A stretch of 64,000 nt of DNA from Panax quinquefolius. Lineage: Eukaryota; Streptophyta; Magnoliopsida; Apiales; Araliaceae. A program made the position numbers and the translations under genes. Location of the stretch: the NCBI GenBank assembly GCA_020205615.1, contig CM035153.1:79931853-79995852 (forward strand), written 5' to 3'. Below are positions 45,907 to 57,177 of this stretch, piece by piece. The notes under the pieces are model-generated. The model had not been told where the DNA came from, did not search any database, and saw nothing but the letters and a program-made list of their open reading frames with translations. Positions within the stretch are counted from its first letter, which is position 1. Each line of letters opens with the position of its first letter.

Positions 45907-46380
45907 GTGGAATTCGATATAGGAGATCATGTGTTGTTAAGAGTTGCTCCATGGAAAGGAGTTACAAGATTTGGAAAGAGAGGAAAACTCAATCCTCGAT
46001 TCATCGGTCCATTTTTAATCCTCGATCGAGTAGGAACTGTGGCCTATAGACTCGCTTTACCGCCAAGTATGTCTCGTGTTCATAACGTTTTTCACATATC
46101 CATGTTACATAAATATGTGAAAGACCCGAACCACATTATTGAGTTAGAACCGGACGAAATAGCCAAAGATTTGACGTATGAAGAGGTTCCTGTTCAAATC
46201 TTGGATAAGAAGGAACATATTCTACGCTCCAAGGTTATACACGAAGTCAAAGTTTTGTGGAGGAACCACGATGTTGAGGAAATGACTTGGGAGTTAGAAT
46301 CAAAATGAAATCAAGGTATCCTTACCTCTTCGACATACCAGTAATGCATACCCTAATTTCGAGGGCGAAAATTTCATAAG
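45907..46380 (+). pseudogene. A3 integrase C-terminal domain plus chromodomain
   Basis: Open over 133 codons: [39 protein letters not shown], then [16 protein letters not shown] of the chromodomain. A stop follows WELESK, before the RYPYLF end seen in A1 (A1: KSRYSYLF). Confidence 0.87.
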
Positions 46381-46390
46381 AAGAGGAGGT
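46376..46390 (+). other. A3 polypurine tract
   Basis: ATAAGAAGAGGAGGT, adjacent to the 3' LTR. Confidence 0.88.
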
Positions 46391-48262
46391 TGTAAGACCC
46401 CAACTTTTATAAATAAAGATGAATTTTCTATAAATATTATTTTTGAATATTATGGAATAAATTTGATATAATGTTATAGTTGTGGGTAATATTTATAAAT
46501 TTTGCAAAGTAAGCAAGTTGTTATAAAATATTCGTTTGGTCTGGGAATATTCTTTTTTTCGGGGAATATTAAATACGACTACTCAATCATTAGTGGACCC
46601 CACAACGGAAGTATTGTCGTAGTTAGTAAATGACAAAATTATCTTTCTATAAAAATAACTTGGCAGAGGTGTTACCGTTAAAAGCTGTTGAACTACCCTA
46701 GTAGTAAAAGTACAAGAATACGTCTGAGTCAGTTGTATAGTAGCACGAGATATTAATTATTGATTCTTACGTGAGAAGTCACTCAAATTATGCTCAATTA
46801 TTGCTACGATAATTCTTTGCGATCATCTCTTATATTATTGATTCAATTATTGTCATAGTAGTATCATCATATAATATGTTATAGTATTAAATCAATAATT
46901 GAGACGACAACTTATAAATGATTAATAATTGTTGAAAGATTAAATATGTGTTGATTAAAAATAAAATGATTTGTGGTAATATTTATTCAATCTTGTCTGT
47001 GTGTTTTACACCGGACCTAGTTCCGTCTTTATTATTATTCTGTTGGAACATCCTGCTCTATATATTTTACGCCGGACCGGTTCCATTCTTTATTATTCAT
47101 TTGGAATATCCTCGTGCATGCGTTTTACAATTTACTTCGGTTCCGTTATTTATTATTCTGTTGAATAACTCGCTGTCGTGCGCCTATCGCATGCATGGTG
47201 ATTTCTTTTGTTATTCTATTCTTTATTATACCTAGTTGGTTAAAACTTTGACTTCTATACTCCATGAAATTAGTGGAATATCCTTGATATTTGCGCTTCA
47301 TCCAAAGATCCTTTCATGGAAATATTCTTCTCGAAGATTCTTGAATTTTACTCTACAAAGCGAGATCATGTTGACATTTTGGATGTTATTGGTTCCTAGA
47401 TAAATTAATTCTTGAACTTGTTTTATTGAATTCTTATATCATTGTCATCATCCTCATGTTTATATTATGTTGAAAGTCATCTGTGGCACAGGTGCATAGA
47501 TGGACTTGGTATGATTATGACCAGAGACTATTCTTGTGTAATCATGAATCGTAATGTTACAAATGATGTGGTAAAAATCCTCAAAGGTGGCACGTGAGTG
47601 CATTGATGGACGTTGTTGGCATGATCATGACCATTAATGAATACACAAATATTCTTGGCCGTAGTGCATGAATAATTGTGGTCGTGATACTAAAGAATAT
47701 CCTTGGCAGTAGTGTAAGGTGATTCGATGATGTGGAATATTTATTAAAGTGAGTCTCACTATAACAAATGATGAAAAATCTTTTAAATCGTAAAAGATAG
47801 TAGATTTTATTTTCTACTTGACTCTTTTAATGGATTGCGGGTTCACCGTAGTTAAACTTGATGTTCGTTATATTTTATCGCTTAACACTTGTTGTAGGCT
47901 AATGATAATTTATTCTGCATTATCTTAGTCATAATATTTCTTACTGACCTAGTTGAGCTCACCCTTTCTTTCACTGTTCTCTTCAGGAAATGAGAATATA
48001 GCTGGGACGAGTCGGGGAACAGAGTAATGGTCCAGAGGATAGCATTAGTAGTCCTCACTATTCTGTGAAATAGTGTGATAATAATTGTAATGAGGACTCC
48101 TTTTGAGTTTGTATAATCTCTAGTAGACAATATTTGTATTCAAACTCATAATTTATGTCGTATTGTACACGACAGTTATATTAGTAAGTTGTATTTAAAT
48201 TCTGTTCCATGTATCTAACTACCCAAGATGGGTGATGTATACCTAATTTTGGGGGTGTCACA
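46391..48262 (+). repeat. A3 3' LTR
   Basis: 1872 bp; same ends as the 5' LTR. Differences concentrate in CG-containing spots of the arrays. Confidence 0.95.
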
Positions 48263-48267
48263 GTATG
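48263..48267. other. Target-site duplication of A3, right copy
   Basis: GTATG, matching 39686-39690. Confidence 0.93.
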
Positions 48268-48755
48268 TCCCTCATAGCCGCAAAGGTAACATATTCTTTT
48301 CCCTTTCTTTTTATCAATTTTTCTAGGTCATGGTCTTCTATCTTTCTTTTTCCCTTCTTACTCGGAGCTGAACACGATGTGTTGCTTGAGGCTCCCATCT
48401 GAATAATTTAGATTTTAAGCTTATCTTGTTCTTCCATTGTTTCTATTAACGCCTAATGCAATTGACTATTTAACAACTTTTCTATTTCCCACAGCTTTTC
48501 CAGAGAAGAAACCTTGTTCCTCAGATCCTGCACCTCCGTTGATGCTTGATAAGCTTCAACTTTAGTGTTCGAATCACTATCTGTTAGCTCCAACATCTCC
48601 GGATCTGGTACTACATTTTTTATAATAACCACTTCCTCAGAGTTGGTTTCATTGTGAGCCTCTATTTTAGCTATTGGCTTTGATATTAGCCCGGGTGTAT
48701 GGATTTGATCCTCCTTTATGCTATAAGCATATAACAAGCCTTTTCCACCAGACAT
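48268..48755 (-). pseudogene. E ORF1: coiled-coil / zinc-knuckle protein upstream of gag
   Basis: The start at 48755 (MSGGKG) lies 210 bp after the primer site. The first 100 codons are open. They are acidic, with a Leu-rich heptad stretch (VQDLRNKVSSLEKLWEIEKLL) predicted by eye to be a coiled coil. Two stops and one frameshift follow. Then comes a Lys/Arg-rich segment (KKGKRKIEDHDLEKLI) and, in the next frame, a knuckle CYLCGYEGHT whose codons are split by A3. The gene ends at 39586 with an intact CCHC knuckle. Total about 197 codons. F has an ORF in the same position (MSNEGG start, coiled coil). I do not recognise the family. Ogre-type elements also have an ORF before gag, but homology is not shown. 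Confidence 0.7.
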
Positions 48756-48964
48756 CTACACACATAAATTATCCTGATTAGCATATAATATATACACATA
48801 ACAAATAATAGTTTTATAAAAGTTATCTTTCATTTTGTTTAACGATGAATTTATTCAATTCATCTCCTTTTAAACTCTATATGAGTTATTTGTATTTTCA
48901 ACGTTTCCCCCAGTTCTAAGGTTATAGCCTAAGGTCGATCCCACCTAAGGTTTCTAACCCTAAA
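48756..48964 (-). promoter_or_regulatory. E post-PBS leader
   Basis: Immediately after the primer site (48915-48964, element sense): TTAGAAACCTTAGGTGGG, ACCTTAGGC, ACCTTAGAAC. It shares its repeated CCTTAGG layout with RE1, D and F. The remainder is AT-rich with no frame. Confidence 0.55.
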
Positions 48965-48976
48965 GCTTTGATACCA
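48965..48976 (-). other. E primer binding site (initiator-Met tRNA)
   Basis: TGGTATCAAAGC in element sense, three bases from the 5' LTR. Confidence 0.9.
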
Positions 48977-49786
48977 ACCTGTGAAGCCCCCAACCGGGGT
49001 ACTTGAAACCCGAACTCTAATTGCTTCACGATACCATTTCTATAAGCTGAATAATACTAATAATAACAACAATAATATAAAATTCAAACTTAATTTACAT
49101 ATTGATCAAAAGTTTACTCCCAGGTACGAGACCTTTAAACATTCATTACATCATAGATAATAAGTATCATTGTCTTAATAAACTATAACTATTACACAAC
49201 ATATTATAAATCTCATTCGAACAGCTTTCCTTTCCCCTTGTTCTTGCCTGAGCCTTCGGGTTGATCATACTTAACTGAAAATATTTAATTTAAGCAAGAG
49301 TGAGCATTTGAGTGCCCAACAAGTAATAACAATTATAAATATTAGCTGAAAGGGTTAAATGTTTTCTTTGTATTACCCTTCTGGAACAAGTCAATAGTTG
49401 TGAAGTAATCTGAACCAATAATAATAACATATCAACTCTCTATCAAATTTTTGAAACTACAAATTGGCTATAAATAGGGTTAAGGTGACATACTATGAAC
49501 ATTGTTTTCAATTTTTGAATAGGTTTAGCAGAACTTCATTCGCAAACCGTCATAACTTACGGGCACGGGGGGTAATCAGCCTGTTGTACCATGTATTGAT
49601 CAATACTACATACAAGAACGAAATTATCGTTCACTCTGTCCACCTTGGGTGCATAAAAGTTTTCCCTTGATCGGGATGTTCATACTTAGTCAGGAATCCG
49701 AACCAAAACAATTGATTGGATACAAAAAGGTTTTATCATATTCAACGATATTTCTAAATCTGTGTCTAGCTGATCAAATAGCTTAG

Positions 49787-49790
<4 letters not shown>

Positions 49791-49846
<56 letters not shown>
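49791..49846. repeat. Expanded (TA)n tract, E 5' LTR
   Basis: 56 bp uninterrupted AT; 17 bp in the partner LTR. Confidence 0.95.
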
Positions 49847-49848
<2 letters not shown>

Positions 49849-50369
49849 ACATGTGATTAAATACAATGATTATCCAAGTGGGGACACTTGATAACCATGT
49901 TTAGAAATTAACGAAACGTAATATATATCCGAATTACCATATACTAACATGTTGATAAACAATGATTGGATATAGAATATATCACAATAGGGTTAATAAT
50001 CTAGCATAATAATAATAATATAATTCCGAAACTTTCTTACTCATATCCATTGCATAAAGGAAATGCAAAGGTAAGATACTTTTTCGGTAATGATGCTTTT
50101 ACAATTCATGACTTAGTTTTATCTTTTATGTAATCACCTATCAGTAATAAGATCATTTTACTGATTAAAATAACATATCACAACACATATCACTGCCTAC
50201 TGCAGTCAGCACATAACCTAATCACCGTGTCACACATATCCCACAATCATTGAATCACAAACAATCATTAATACAATCAAAATATATAAGTCTACATCAA
50301 TTTTTGAAACATGTCGGTATACCGACAGTTTTATCGGGTATTAATCGAGTCTAAGACTCTATCCAGTTA

Positions 50370-51480
50370 GTTCAATAACTGTAATTATCAGTCATATTAT
50401 TTTTAAATGACTTAAAAATAATTTTTAAACACTTATAATAATTTATCATAATTTTTAAACATCTAATCATAATTAAATGATTTAAATACAAAGAATTCTA
50501 CTATCATTAACATTTAATCAATATTAAACTATTAATGAAACCATTGCCAAAATATTAAAGTTATTTATAATAATTTAGAATATTTTAAACTATTAATATT
50601 ACCCATATATGATTTTAAAAACATTTAAAATTATTTATAAATAATTACCATTAATATTTAAATATTAATGTACCATTTATCAAAATATTAAAAGTCATTA
50701 AGTATAACTTAAAATATTTTTAATTCATTTATATCCTTTTAAATGATTCTTAAATTATTAAAACCATTTTAAAACTATTTATTCAATATAATTATTAAAT
50801 AAATTTAATATCATTATTGTTAAATTAATATCATTAATATTAAATTATTAATGAGATCATCCTTTAAATATTAAAAGTTATATTTTATAACTTAAAATAT
50901 CTTTAAACACTTTATTTTTATTTAAAATGATTTTTATAAAAATAAAATCATTTTAAATTAAACTATTTAATAAAATTATTAAATAACTTTAATATCATGA
51001 ATAATAATTAATTAATGAAATTTACCTTTAAATATTGAAAGTTATATTAAAATATTTTTAAATACCTTATTATTATTTAAAATAATTTTTAATATAATAA
51101 AATCATTTTAATTTATTTATTTAATTCATTTATTAAATAACTTAATTATCATTAATATTAATTTATTAATTAATTTCATCATATAATATTAAAAGTCATT
51201 AAAAATAACTTAAAAATATTTTCTTATTCCATAATATAATTTTTAAATGATTTTAAAGTATTAAAATTATTTTTAAATAATTTATTTAATATATAATTAA
51301 ATAAATTAAATACCTTTAATATTTTAAAAATATTAAATTTTTATGAAATATATTAAAAATAATTAAAAACTAATTTTTAGACTTTAAAATAATTTTTTAT
51401 AATTTATTTGGTATTTTTAATAATTAAAAACTAATTTTCTATAATTATTTAATAAAAATATAATTTTCATAAATAATCTG
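50370..51480. repeat. AT-rich dyad array, E 5' LTR copy
   Basis: Partner of 34430-35540; one unit near 51040 is shortened. Confidence 0.75.
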
Positions 51481-51491
51481 TTGCTAAAGAC

Positions 51492-51523
51492 CACCTATAG
51501 CGACAGAACCGTCGCTATAGGTG
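51492..51523. repeat. 12-bp hairpin, E 5' LTR copy
   Basis: Stem identical to 35565-35596; the loop differs by one base. Confidence 0.7.
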
Positions 51524-52690
51524 TTCTTCATGTTCTTGAGTACTGACAGACAGTTAGCAAGTTGCCTCGTTTGACCAACAAAATCTGTTGGATTATAATG
51601 GTTTTGGACAAGGTAAGATATTGATCTTGTAGTACTAATGTAGTACTACACATACCACACAAGATCTGGGTTAGATTTCAACATACAAGCAAGCAATGAA
51701 CGTTCAAAGTTGCTGTCAGACCAAATCTGGGTTTTCTGGATAACCTAGAAACCCAACAGCTTCGAGGGTCCATCTTTGGGCTAGATTCTTTCTATGTTCA
51801 GGTCTAAATTCAAGTGATCTCAAGGTTTAAAGCTATAGTAGTTGTGTCAAAGTACATGATTAAAGCAACAAATAAGTCTAACAACAACAGAGTCACAAAT
51901 TATTCTTTGGTCAAACGTTGTCAAAAGAGTTGTTCTAATAGTTTCTGAAAATTCCAGAAACTGCACTTTATTTTCAACTGGTCAAATTTGACCACTCACC
52001 ACACTTGATCGGCTGACTGTTTTAATGTTCTAAAAGCATAAATATATAATCCATACAACAAGCTAGAATCTAGATGAAACAAAATGACCAAACATCATAC
52101 AACCTGACAGATATCGGGCTTCAAAAATCTTGTCAGACGTTATTCTACACTTTCTGGGTTACCCAGAAAGCTTCGGTCATGCCCGGTCAATGGGTTTTGA
52201 CCGGCCATAACATGAAATCTAGACATCAAATAATTGTTATTTCACTTCCAGATCACAGACCACATAACAGACTACTCATGTAAAGCTTTAAACAACACAA
52301 ATCAAGATCGGATAAGAATCTAAAGGCATTGACATTCGTTGTCAGATATCACAACAAAATTTTTCCAGATTTTGAAGAACATCAAATCCGAGCCACTAGA
52401 TGTTATGGATCTAACATCTAGCAACCCAGATCATTATTATTCACCATATATAACATATTTAACACAACAAACATTACATCTAACATAAGATCAAAAGATT
52501 TTCAAATTTTAGGGTTTGCACCTTTTCTAAGCTTTGATCCTGCTGCTGACTTTCTGATCTGTTAATGATAATCACGGGGCTTGATTTGTGACTAATATTA
52601 GCAATGAGATTTGAAGGTTTTAGAGAAAGGGAGTCAAGTTTGAGTATTGGAAAATAATTGAACATGAACTTACACTTTCTCTCTCCAATT

Positions 52691-52699
52691 CTATTTATG
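52691..52699 (-). promoter_or_regulatory. E 5' LTR TATA-like box
   Basis: CATAAATAG in element sense, then GAGAGAG. Confidence 0.6.
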
Positions 52700-52884
52700 T
52701 TATGTAGATGCAATGTATGCTACTGAATAAGGCTGATGTGCTGGAATTGTAGGCTCATAGCTTGGTAGACTAAGGTGGCTAGCAAGATATTGCTAGATTT
52801 TCTAGCAATAATGCGCCTAATGGGACAAAAAGGGCATAATAGTAATTTTGCTTATAATTTCAAGGGTATTCTTGTCCAGGGTAC

Positions 52885-53260
52885 TTGAATCTAGGGTTTA
52901 ATCACTAGATTTTAAATCTTACAGTTTCCCAAATAATTTTTAGGGTTTGAAAAATTAACATTAAAGTGTAATAAAATTTTAATTAAAACATGCTAATTTA
53001 AAATTAGGGTTTTTAATAGAAAATTAGGGTTTAATTATTAGGGTTCCTTAATATTATTAGGGTTCTCAAAAGTAACAATTAGGGTTTCCTAATTTACAAA
53101 AATAATCATTAGTGTTTCTAATTTTATAGCAATTAGGGTTTAAATAATAATTAGGGTTTCTCCTATTTACAGAAATTCTATAATACACCGTAAAATTCAT
53201 ATAACACAATTACTACACGATCTTGAACTCACAACCGAGTTTAACAATTAGGGTTTAACA
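52885..53260 (-). promoter_or_regulatory. Telobox cluster in E U3 (5' LTR copy)
   Basis: Eight AGGGTTT words here versus six in the other copy, plus TTAGGGTTC variants, upstream of the TATA-like box. Confidence 0.68.
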
Positions 53261-53806
53261 ACATGACATAAGGGTTATGATATAATTTACCATAATTGAC
53301 AAATCATTATCAGTCTATACATATACAGTACATATTTATAGTACTAAAAAATCAAAATATAATTAATAATATATTATTATCCTCATCCCTTGATCAAAAT
53401 CCAAATCTAAGGTTGATTCCATATCCGTTTATCTTTCATATAAAACATCAATAATTAAGATAAAATAATTAACTTTAATATTATGAACAAATTCATATAA
53501 TAAAATATTCATTATTATATTTCTAATAATCATTTCATATATTATTTAAATAATATAAAATCATGTTTTCATGGAAAATAATGAATAAAAACATTTCGCC
53601 TTACAAAATTAATTACAATAAGAATATAATTTGTAATGATTAATAATTCTAAAATTATTTATAATTTTTCAGTACTAAATATATGTGCATTTATCATACA
53701 CATTACTTGACACTTATTCTCTTCATAAAAATAAAAAAAAAAAATTTATATGCACAATTTCTTATTTATTTTATATTAAAAAAAAATATTGGGTTATTAC
53801 AGACTA

Positions 53807-54980
53807 CTACTAGAGACACGATGTGTTCTGAGTCCTAGGAAAGTTATAAGAAGAAGATAAGAATGTAAATCATCAAAGATGATGAACGTATTGAGTAAGA
53901 CATCTCCGTATGTCATGATACCATTAACCAGTAAAAGAAATTGGTCGCGTAAACTTAGTTTGTAAGAATGTGAACCTTAAGAAGTAAAGTTAAGTAAACC
54001 AATGCGTAAAGTCAAGTGTATGACTAATTGGTGTATGTGTTATTTCCTTATGTGCTACATAGGAATTGGAATGAGCAGTTCAGCGTAAATAATAAGCTGT
54101 AGTTGTGCGTAAGGAAAGTTTCCTAACTTCATTCATATTTTAAATGAATGCTAGTTTCTAAAACTTCTCAGATGTTGAACTTGAGAAGTTCTGTCTATGT
54201 GCGAATGTTTGATATTTGTATAAGGTGTTAGAATGTATGAGGTCTTGTGCCATAATTTGAATACTTCGGTGTTTCTGTGAGATGAACTATTCTATGATTG
54301 AACTGTTCAATATGAGAATGTTCTGTTTATACATGAACCATTATTGTTAAGTCTGTGCTATTGATTCTAGCCAGACAGAATGTGTATGAAAGACAGTAGA
54401 GAATGAAAGTATTTCAAAGTGAATGTAACTAATGTTTTAAAAAGATAGGAATCGAGATTATTCTTATTATTCAAGTTGCTTCATAACCTTTGTTCAATTA
54501 TTGAGGTCTTAAAAGAATGTTTGAATTCTTAATGTTGTTTGTTCAACTGTTATGACTTGCTGGAAAATTGAATGCTCATACTTACTTTAAATAAAAATAT
54601 TTTCAACGAACGATGTTAGAAGAACTTAAGGTTCCCGTAAATATCAAGCTGATCGATATCCAGAAGAGATGCCATTCATTATATGAATGAGAATGAAGAT
54701 CAAGCGAAGACTTGTAATATAAAATGATAGAATTAAACTATAGAATAGTTTAATGAACGATTATGTATCCTTGGTGGTGGATAAAAGTCACTCGTACAAG
54801 ATGTAAGGAATAATGTAATTATCATTATTTGTAATGAAAGAGGTTATAAGATTTTAGAACCTGGGATTTGAGGATGTATGTTGTTATATTTAGCTATATA
54901 ATGATATATGTTTGGAAGAAGATGGGATCATGACGTACGGAATCTGGATGTGAAAATAGACCGAATTTTGGGGCGTTACT
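53807..54980 (+). repeat. D 5' LTR, last segment
   Basis: Follows E and its TSD (53802-53806). Its first bases match RE1 internal sequence near 3428 (CTA-TAGAGAC). The later part resembles the 3' part of RE1 and F LTRs (AAGCTGTAGTTG, CAAGTTTCCTAAC-like). It ends TTGGGGCGTTACT just before the primer site. No coding sequence. Confidence 0.75.
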
Positions 54981-54983
54981 GAT

Positions 54984-54995
54984 TGGTATCAAAGC
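54984..54995 (+). other. D primer binding site (initiator-Met tRNA)
   Basis: TGGTATCAAAGC, followed by the shared leader (AAACCTTAGGT, GTACCTAAG) at 54996-55045. Confidence 0.88.
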
Positions 54996-55471
54996 TTATT
55001 GGTTATAAACCTTAGGTATGAGTACCTAAGACTATAATCGTAGAGAGAATGATAAGATGATCGTTGAGTTCTACGATTAAGGAAGGAGATCGCCACGTGA
55101 TCATAGTAAATTGTAGTAACAAATGAGCTGTTAAACGATGGATGATTTAAAGCTAATGCTATAAATGAATGGTACTACGAAGTAATACAGGAAGAAGAAC
55201 TCAGATTGAGTTGTAAAGGATAGCATACAAATTAAAGAAAATTTGTATTAAGTAAAGAGAAAGTTAGAAGTTGTAAGATTTCAATTGAGGACTCATGTGA
55301 TAGCTGAGTTGTATGAACCTTTGTATGGGCAAAGGTTTGTGCTTGGTGTAACAACCACTCGATTTATTATAGTGATAATCATTGAAATTGGTCGTGCTAT
55401 CAAGATGTATATGACGTGAAGGTGAATCTTTTCTCATGTATATACTTGATAGGTAAAGAATGATAAAATAG

Positions 55472-55647
55472 GTGTGAGTTCTTGAAACTCATACTTATGG
55501 TAAGTTCGTGACTCATAATTATATGGTATGTTTTTGAACTTCTCAAATGAATGGACGCTTTTTTGGTGCATGCAGGATAGTTCTTAAACTCATATAATTG
55601 TGGAAAGTTCCTGAACTCATAATGTGTGGTAAGTTGATGGACTGTAC
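55472..55647 (+). repeat. AAGTTC-TGAACTCATAA array in D
   Basis: Five imperfect units; homologue of 4118-4290 in RE1. Confidence 0.6.
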
Positions 55648-56675
55648 TAAGGTATAGTGACATTTAAACTGTAAATGAGTTATTTTCAGTAGAATTAACA
55701 TTAAAGGTACTAGAGAAGATTAAGTATTATCGCAAGTAAGATAATGAAGGAAGATGGAGAATAAGATATTCCCAGTCATCTAGCTATGCTAGATTTCGAA
55801 GTTTATTGAGATCGTGCTGATGTGCGCGTTTTGAAAAGGAAAAAATTGGTTCAACTTTGGGAACCAATGGATTTTAAAAGAACTATTCTTAGTATGTCTA
55901 TGCTAATTGATTCGGCTAGACAGAAATTGATTTGAAATATCAAAATGAATTTTATATCATTAGTGCATTTGATGTAAGGATGGTAAAAGGATGGAGTTAT
56001 TAATGCAATTGAACCTGGTGTTTGATTTGATCTTAGGATCAATAACCTACTATGGTATGATGTATAATGACGAAATTATAAACTAACGAAGTCCTCAACG
56101 TACTGTGAAAAGTGCGGTATCATGACGTCATAAAACGTTTTGATGTATTGAAAAAGAATTTAAAGAAGTAGTCGATGTTAATTGATTTGACTAGACGAAT
56201 GTTTCAAGTTGATGTCCAATTTATTGGTATGGTCTAAGCTACTTGATTTGGCTAAGAAAAATGGTATGTCATGATTAAAAGAAAATCGAGCTTTCTTTGA
56301 AGAGTTATACCGAACCAAATTGTTTTGGTGCGGAATCTAATGATTAAGTCTGAGGTGAACATACCCTGAAATGGGGTTATACGATGGGTTGATCGCTTAC
56401 GTATGGAAGAGGTAGTTTAACTTCTTTGTGATTATAAAATGACCATGAAAGAAGGGTTTACAGTGAAATGTTGTTAAACCTAGTAAGAGTTCATGGTCAA
56501 TTTGACCCCTCAGCAAAAGTATTAAATGTTTTAAAGGAATCCTTATATTCCTATTTATTCCTTTCACTTCATGATTCTTGATAAGTTATGAAGGGTGGGA
56601 ATGTATGAAAGATAAGAATTTCTTTGAAGAGATGTTGAGAAGAAGGGTAAGTTAAATTTTGAGGACGAAATTCTG

Positions 56676-56690
56676 TGAAGAAGGGGTGAA
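56676..56690 (+). other. D polypurine tract
   Basis: TGAAGAAGGGGTGAA before TGTGAGGACCC. Confidence 0.82.
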
Positions 56691-57177
56691 TGTGAGGACC
56701 CGAAAGATTAAAAGTATAGTTAAACGTGAGGTTTAACTAATGACAATTATGTCAACAGATGATCCTTGTGAAAAGGATGAATTGAGATTAAACCTTTGCT
56801 AAAGGTTGTAGGCACCCAGGTATGGGTGTGGTTTTAGAAATTTCGAGGACAGAATTTTTATAAGGAGGGAAGAATGTGACAACCCAGAAAATCGGATTGT
56901 CCAGAATTTAAGATTTAAAGAATTAGTTATTAATAAAATGAATTTTTATAAATACTATTCTATGCTATGTGTTTATTAATCGTTCTAGAACCTAGGATGA
57001 TTATTAATCGGGAGGATTCTGGCTACGAGCTAGACTAAACGAGTAAGAATTTTTAAGACAAAAATAAAATTTTTCCGGGAACAAAATATTTCTGGGGAAA
57101 AAGACGAAATAGGCACTATTCACCCGATGAAACCTTAAGGGTTAGGGTTTGAATAACCTAAGCCTTTCTGAGAGTTC
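56691..57177 (+). repeat. D 3' LTR, 5' portion
   Basis: 487 bp matching 20849-21335, including the internal second start (TGTGACAACCC at 56875). Interrupted by a C LTR at 57178. Confidence 0.88.

Larger units (their letters stand above)
39691..48262 (+). mobile_element. A3: complete A-family chromovirus with short LTRs
   Basis: An 8.6 kb plus-oriented element inserted in ORF1 of E. LTRs are 1867 and 1872 bp, TSDs exact, primer site and polypurine tract present. All domains are traceable; protease, part of RNase H, much of the integrase core and the chromodomain region are open, while RT is shredded by indels. Both LTRs lack the ~1.1 kb U3 segment with the TATA box found in A1. Confidence 0.94.
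33089..53801 (-). mobile_element. E: gag-only LTR element with very long LTRs and an upstream ORF
   Basis: Minus-oriented, with LTRs of 4779 and 4822 bp. The internal region is only about 2.5 kb after removing A3. From the primer site it holds a leader, ORF1 (coiled-coil and zinc knuckle), a gag gene, and then about 300 bp to the polypurine tract. No protease, RT, RNase H or integrase is present. Known analogues are the plant 'TR-GAG' class of gag-only elements. The upstream ORF is additional. Mobilisation must have used pol from a relative. Confidence 0.88.
48980..53801 (-). repeat. E 5' LTR (right)
   Basis: 4822 bp; collinear with 33089-37867. The longer length is partly due to (TA)n expansion. 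It carries the promoter copy used by E. Confidence 0.93.
54981..56690 (+). mobile_element. D internal region; non-coding
   Basis: 1.7 kb, homologous to the RE1 internal region and likewise without an open frame of note. A stretch at 55275-55345 (TTTCAATTGAGGACTCATG) is common to both. It contains the AAGTTC array and several copies of a TATGCTAATTGATTCGGCTAGAC motif. It ends with GTTAAATTTTGAGGACGAAATTC, typical of the end of pol in complete relatives, then the polypurine tract (56676-56690). Confidence 0.78.
20849..57177 (+). mobile_element. D: non-autonomous LTR element carrying nested A2 and E
   Basis: Plus-oriented element. The 5' LTR starts at 20849 and ends about 54980; it is split by A2 and E. 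The internal region is 54981-56690. The 3' LTR starts at 56691 and is cut at 57178 by a C LTR. The first ~330 bp of both LTRs match closely. Without insertions the 5' LTR would be about 4.6 kb. No protein domain is readable, so D needed proteins in trans. A possible left duplication is ATGCC (20844-20848); its partner is outside the window. Confidence 0.78.
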
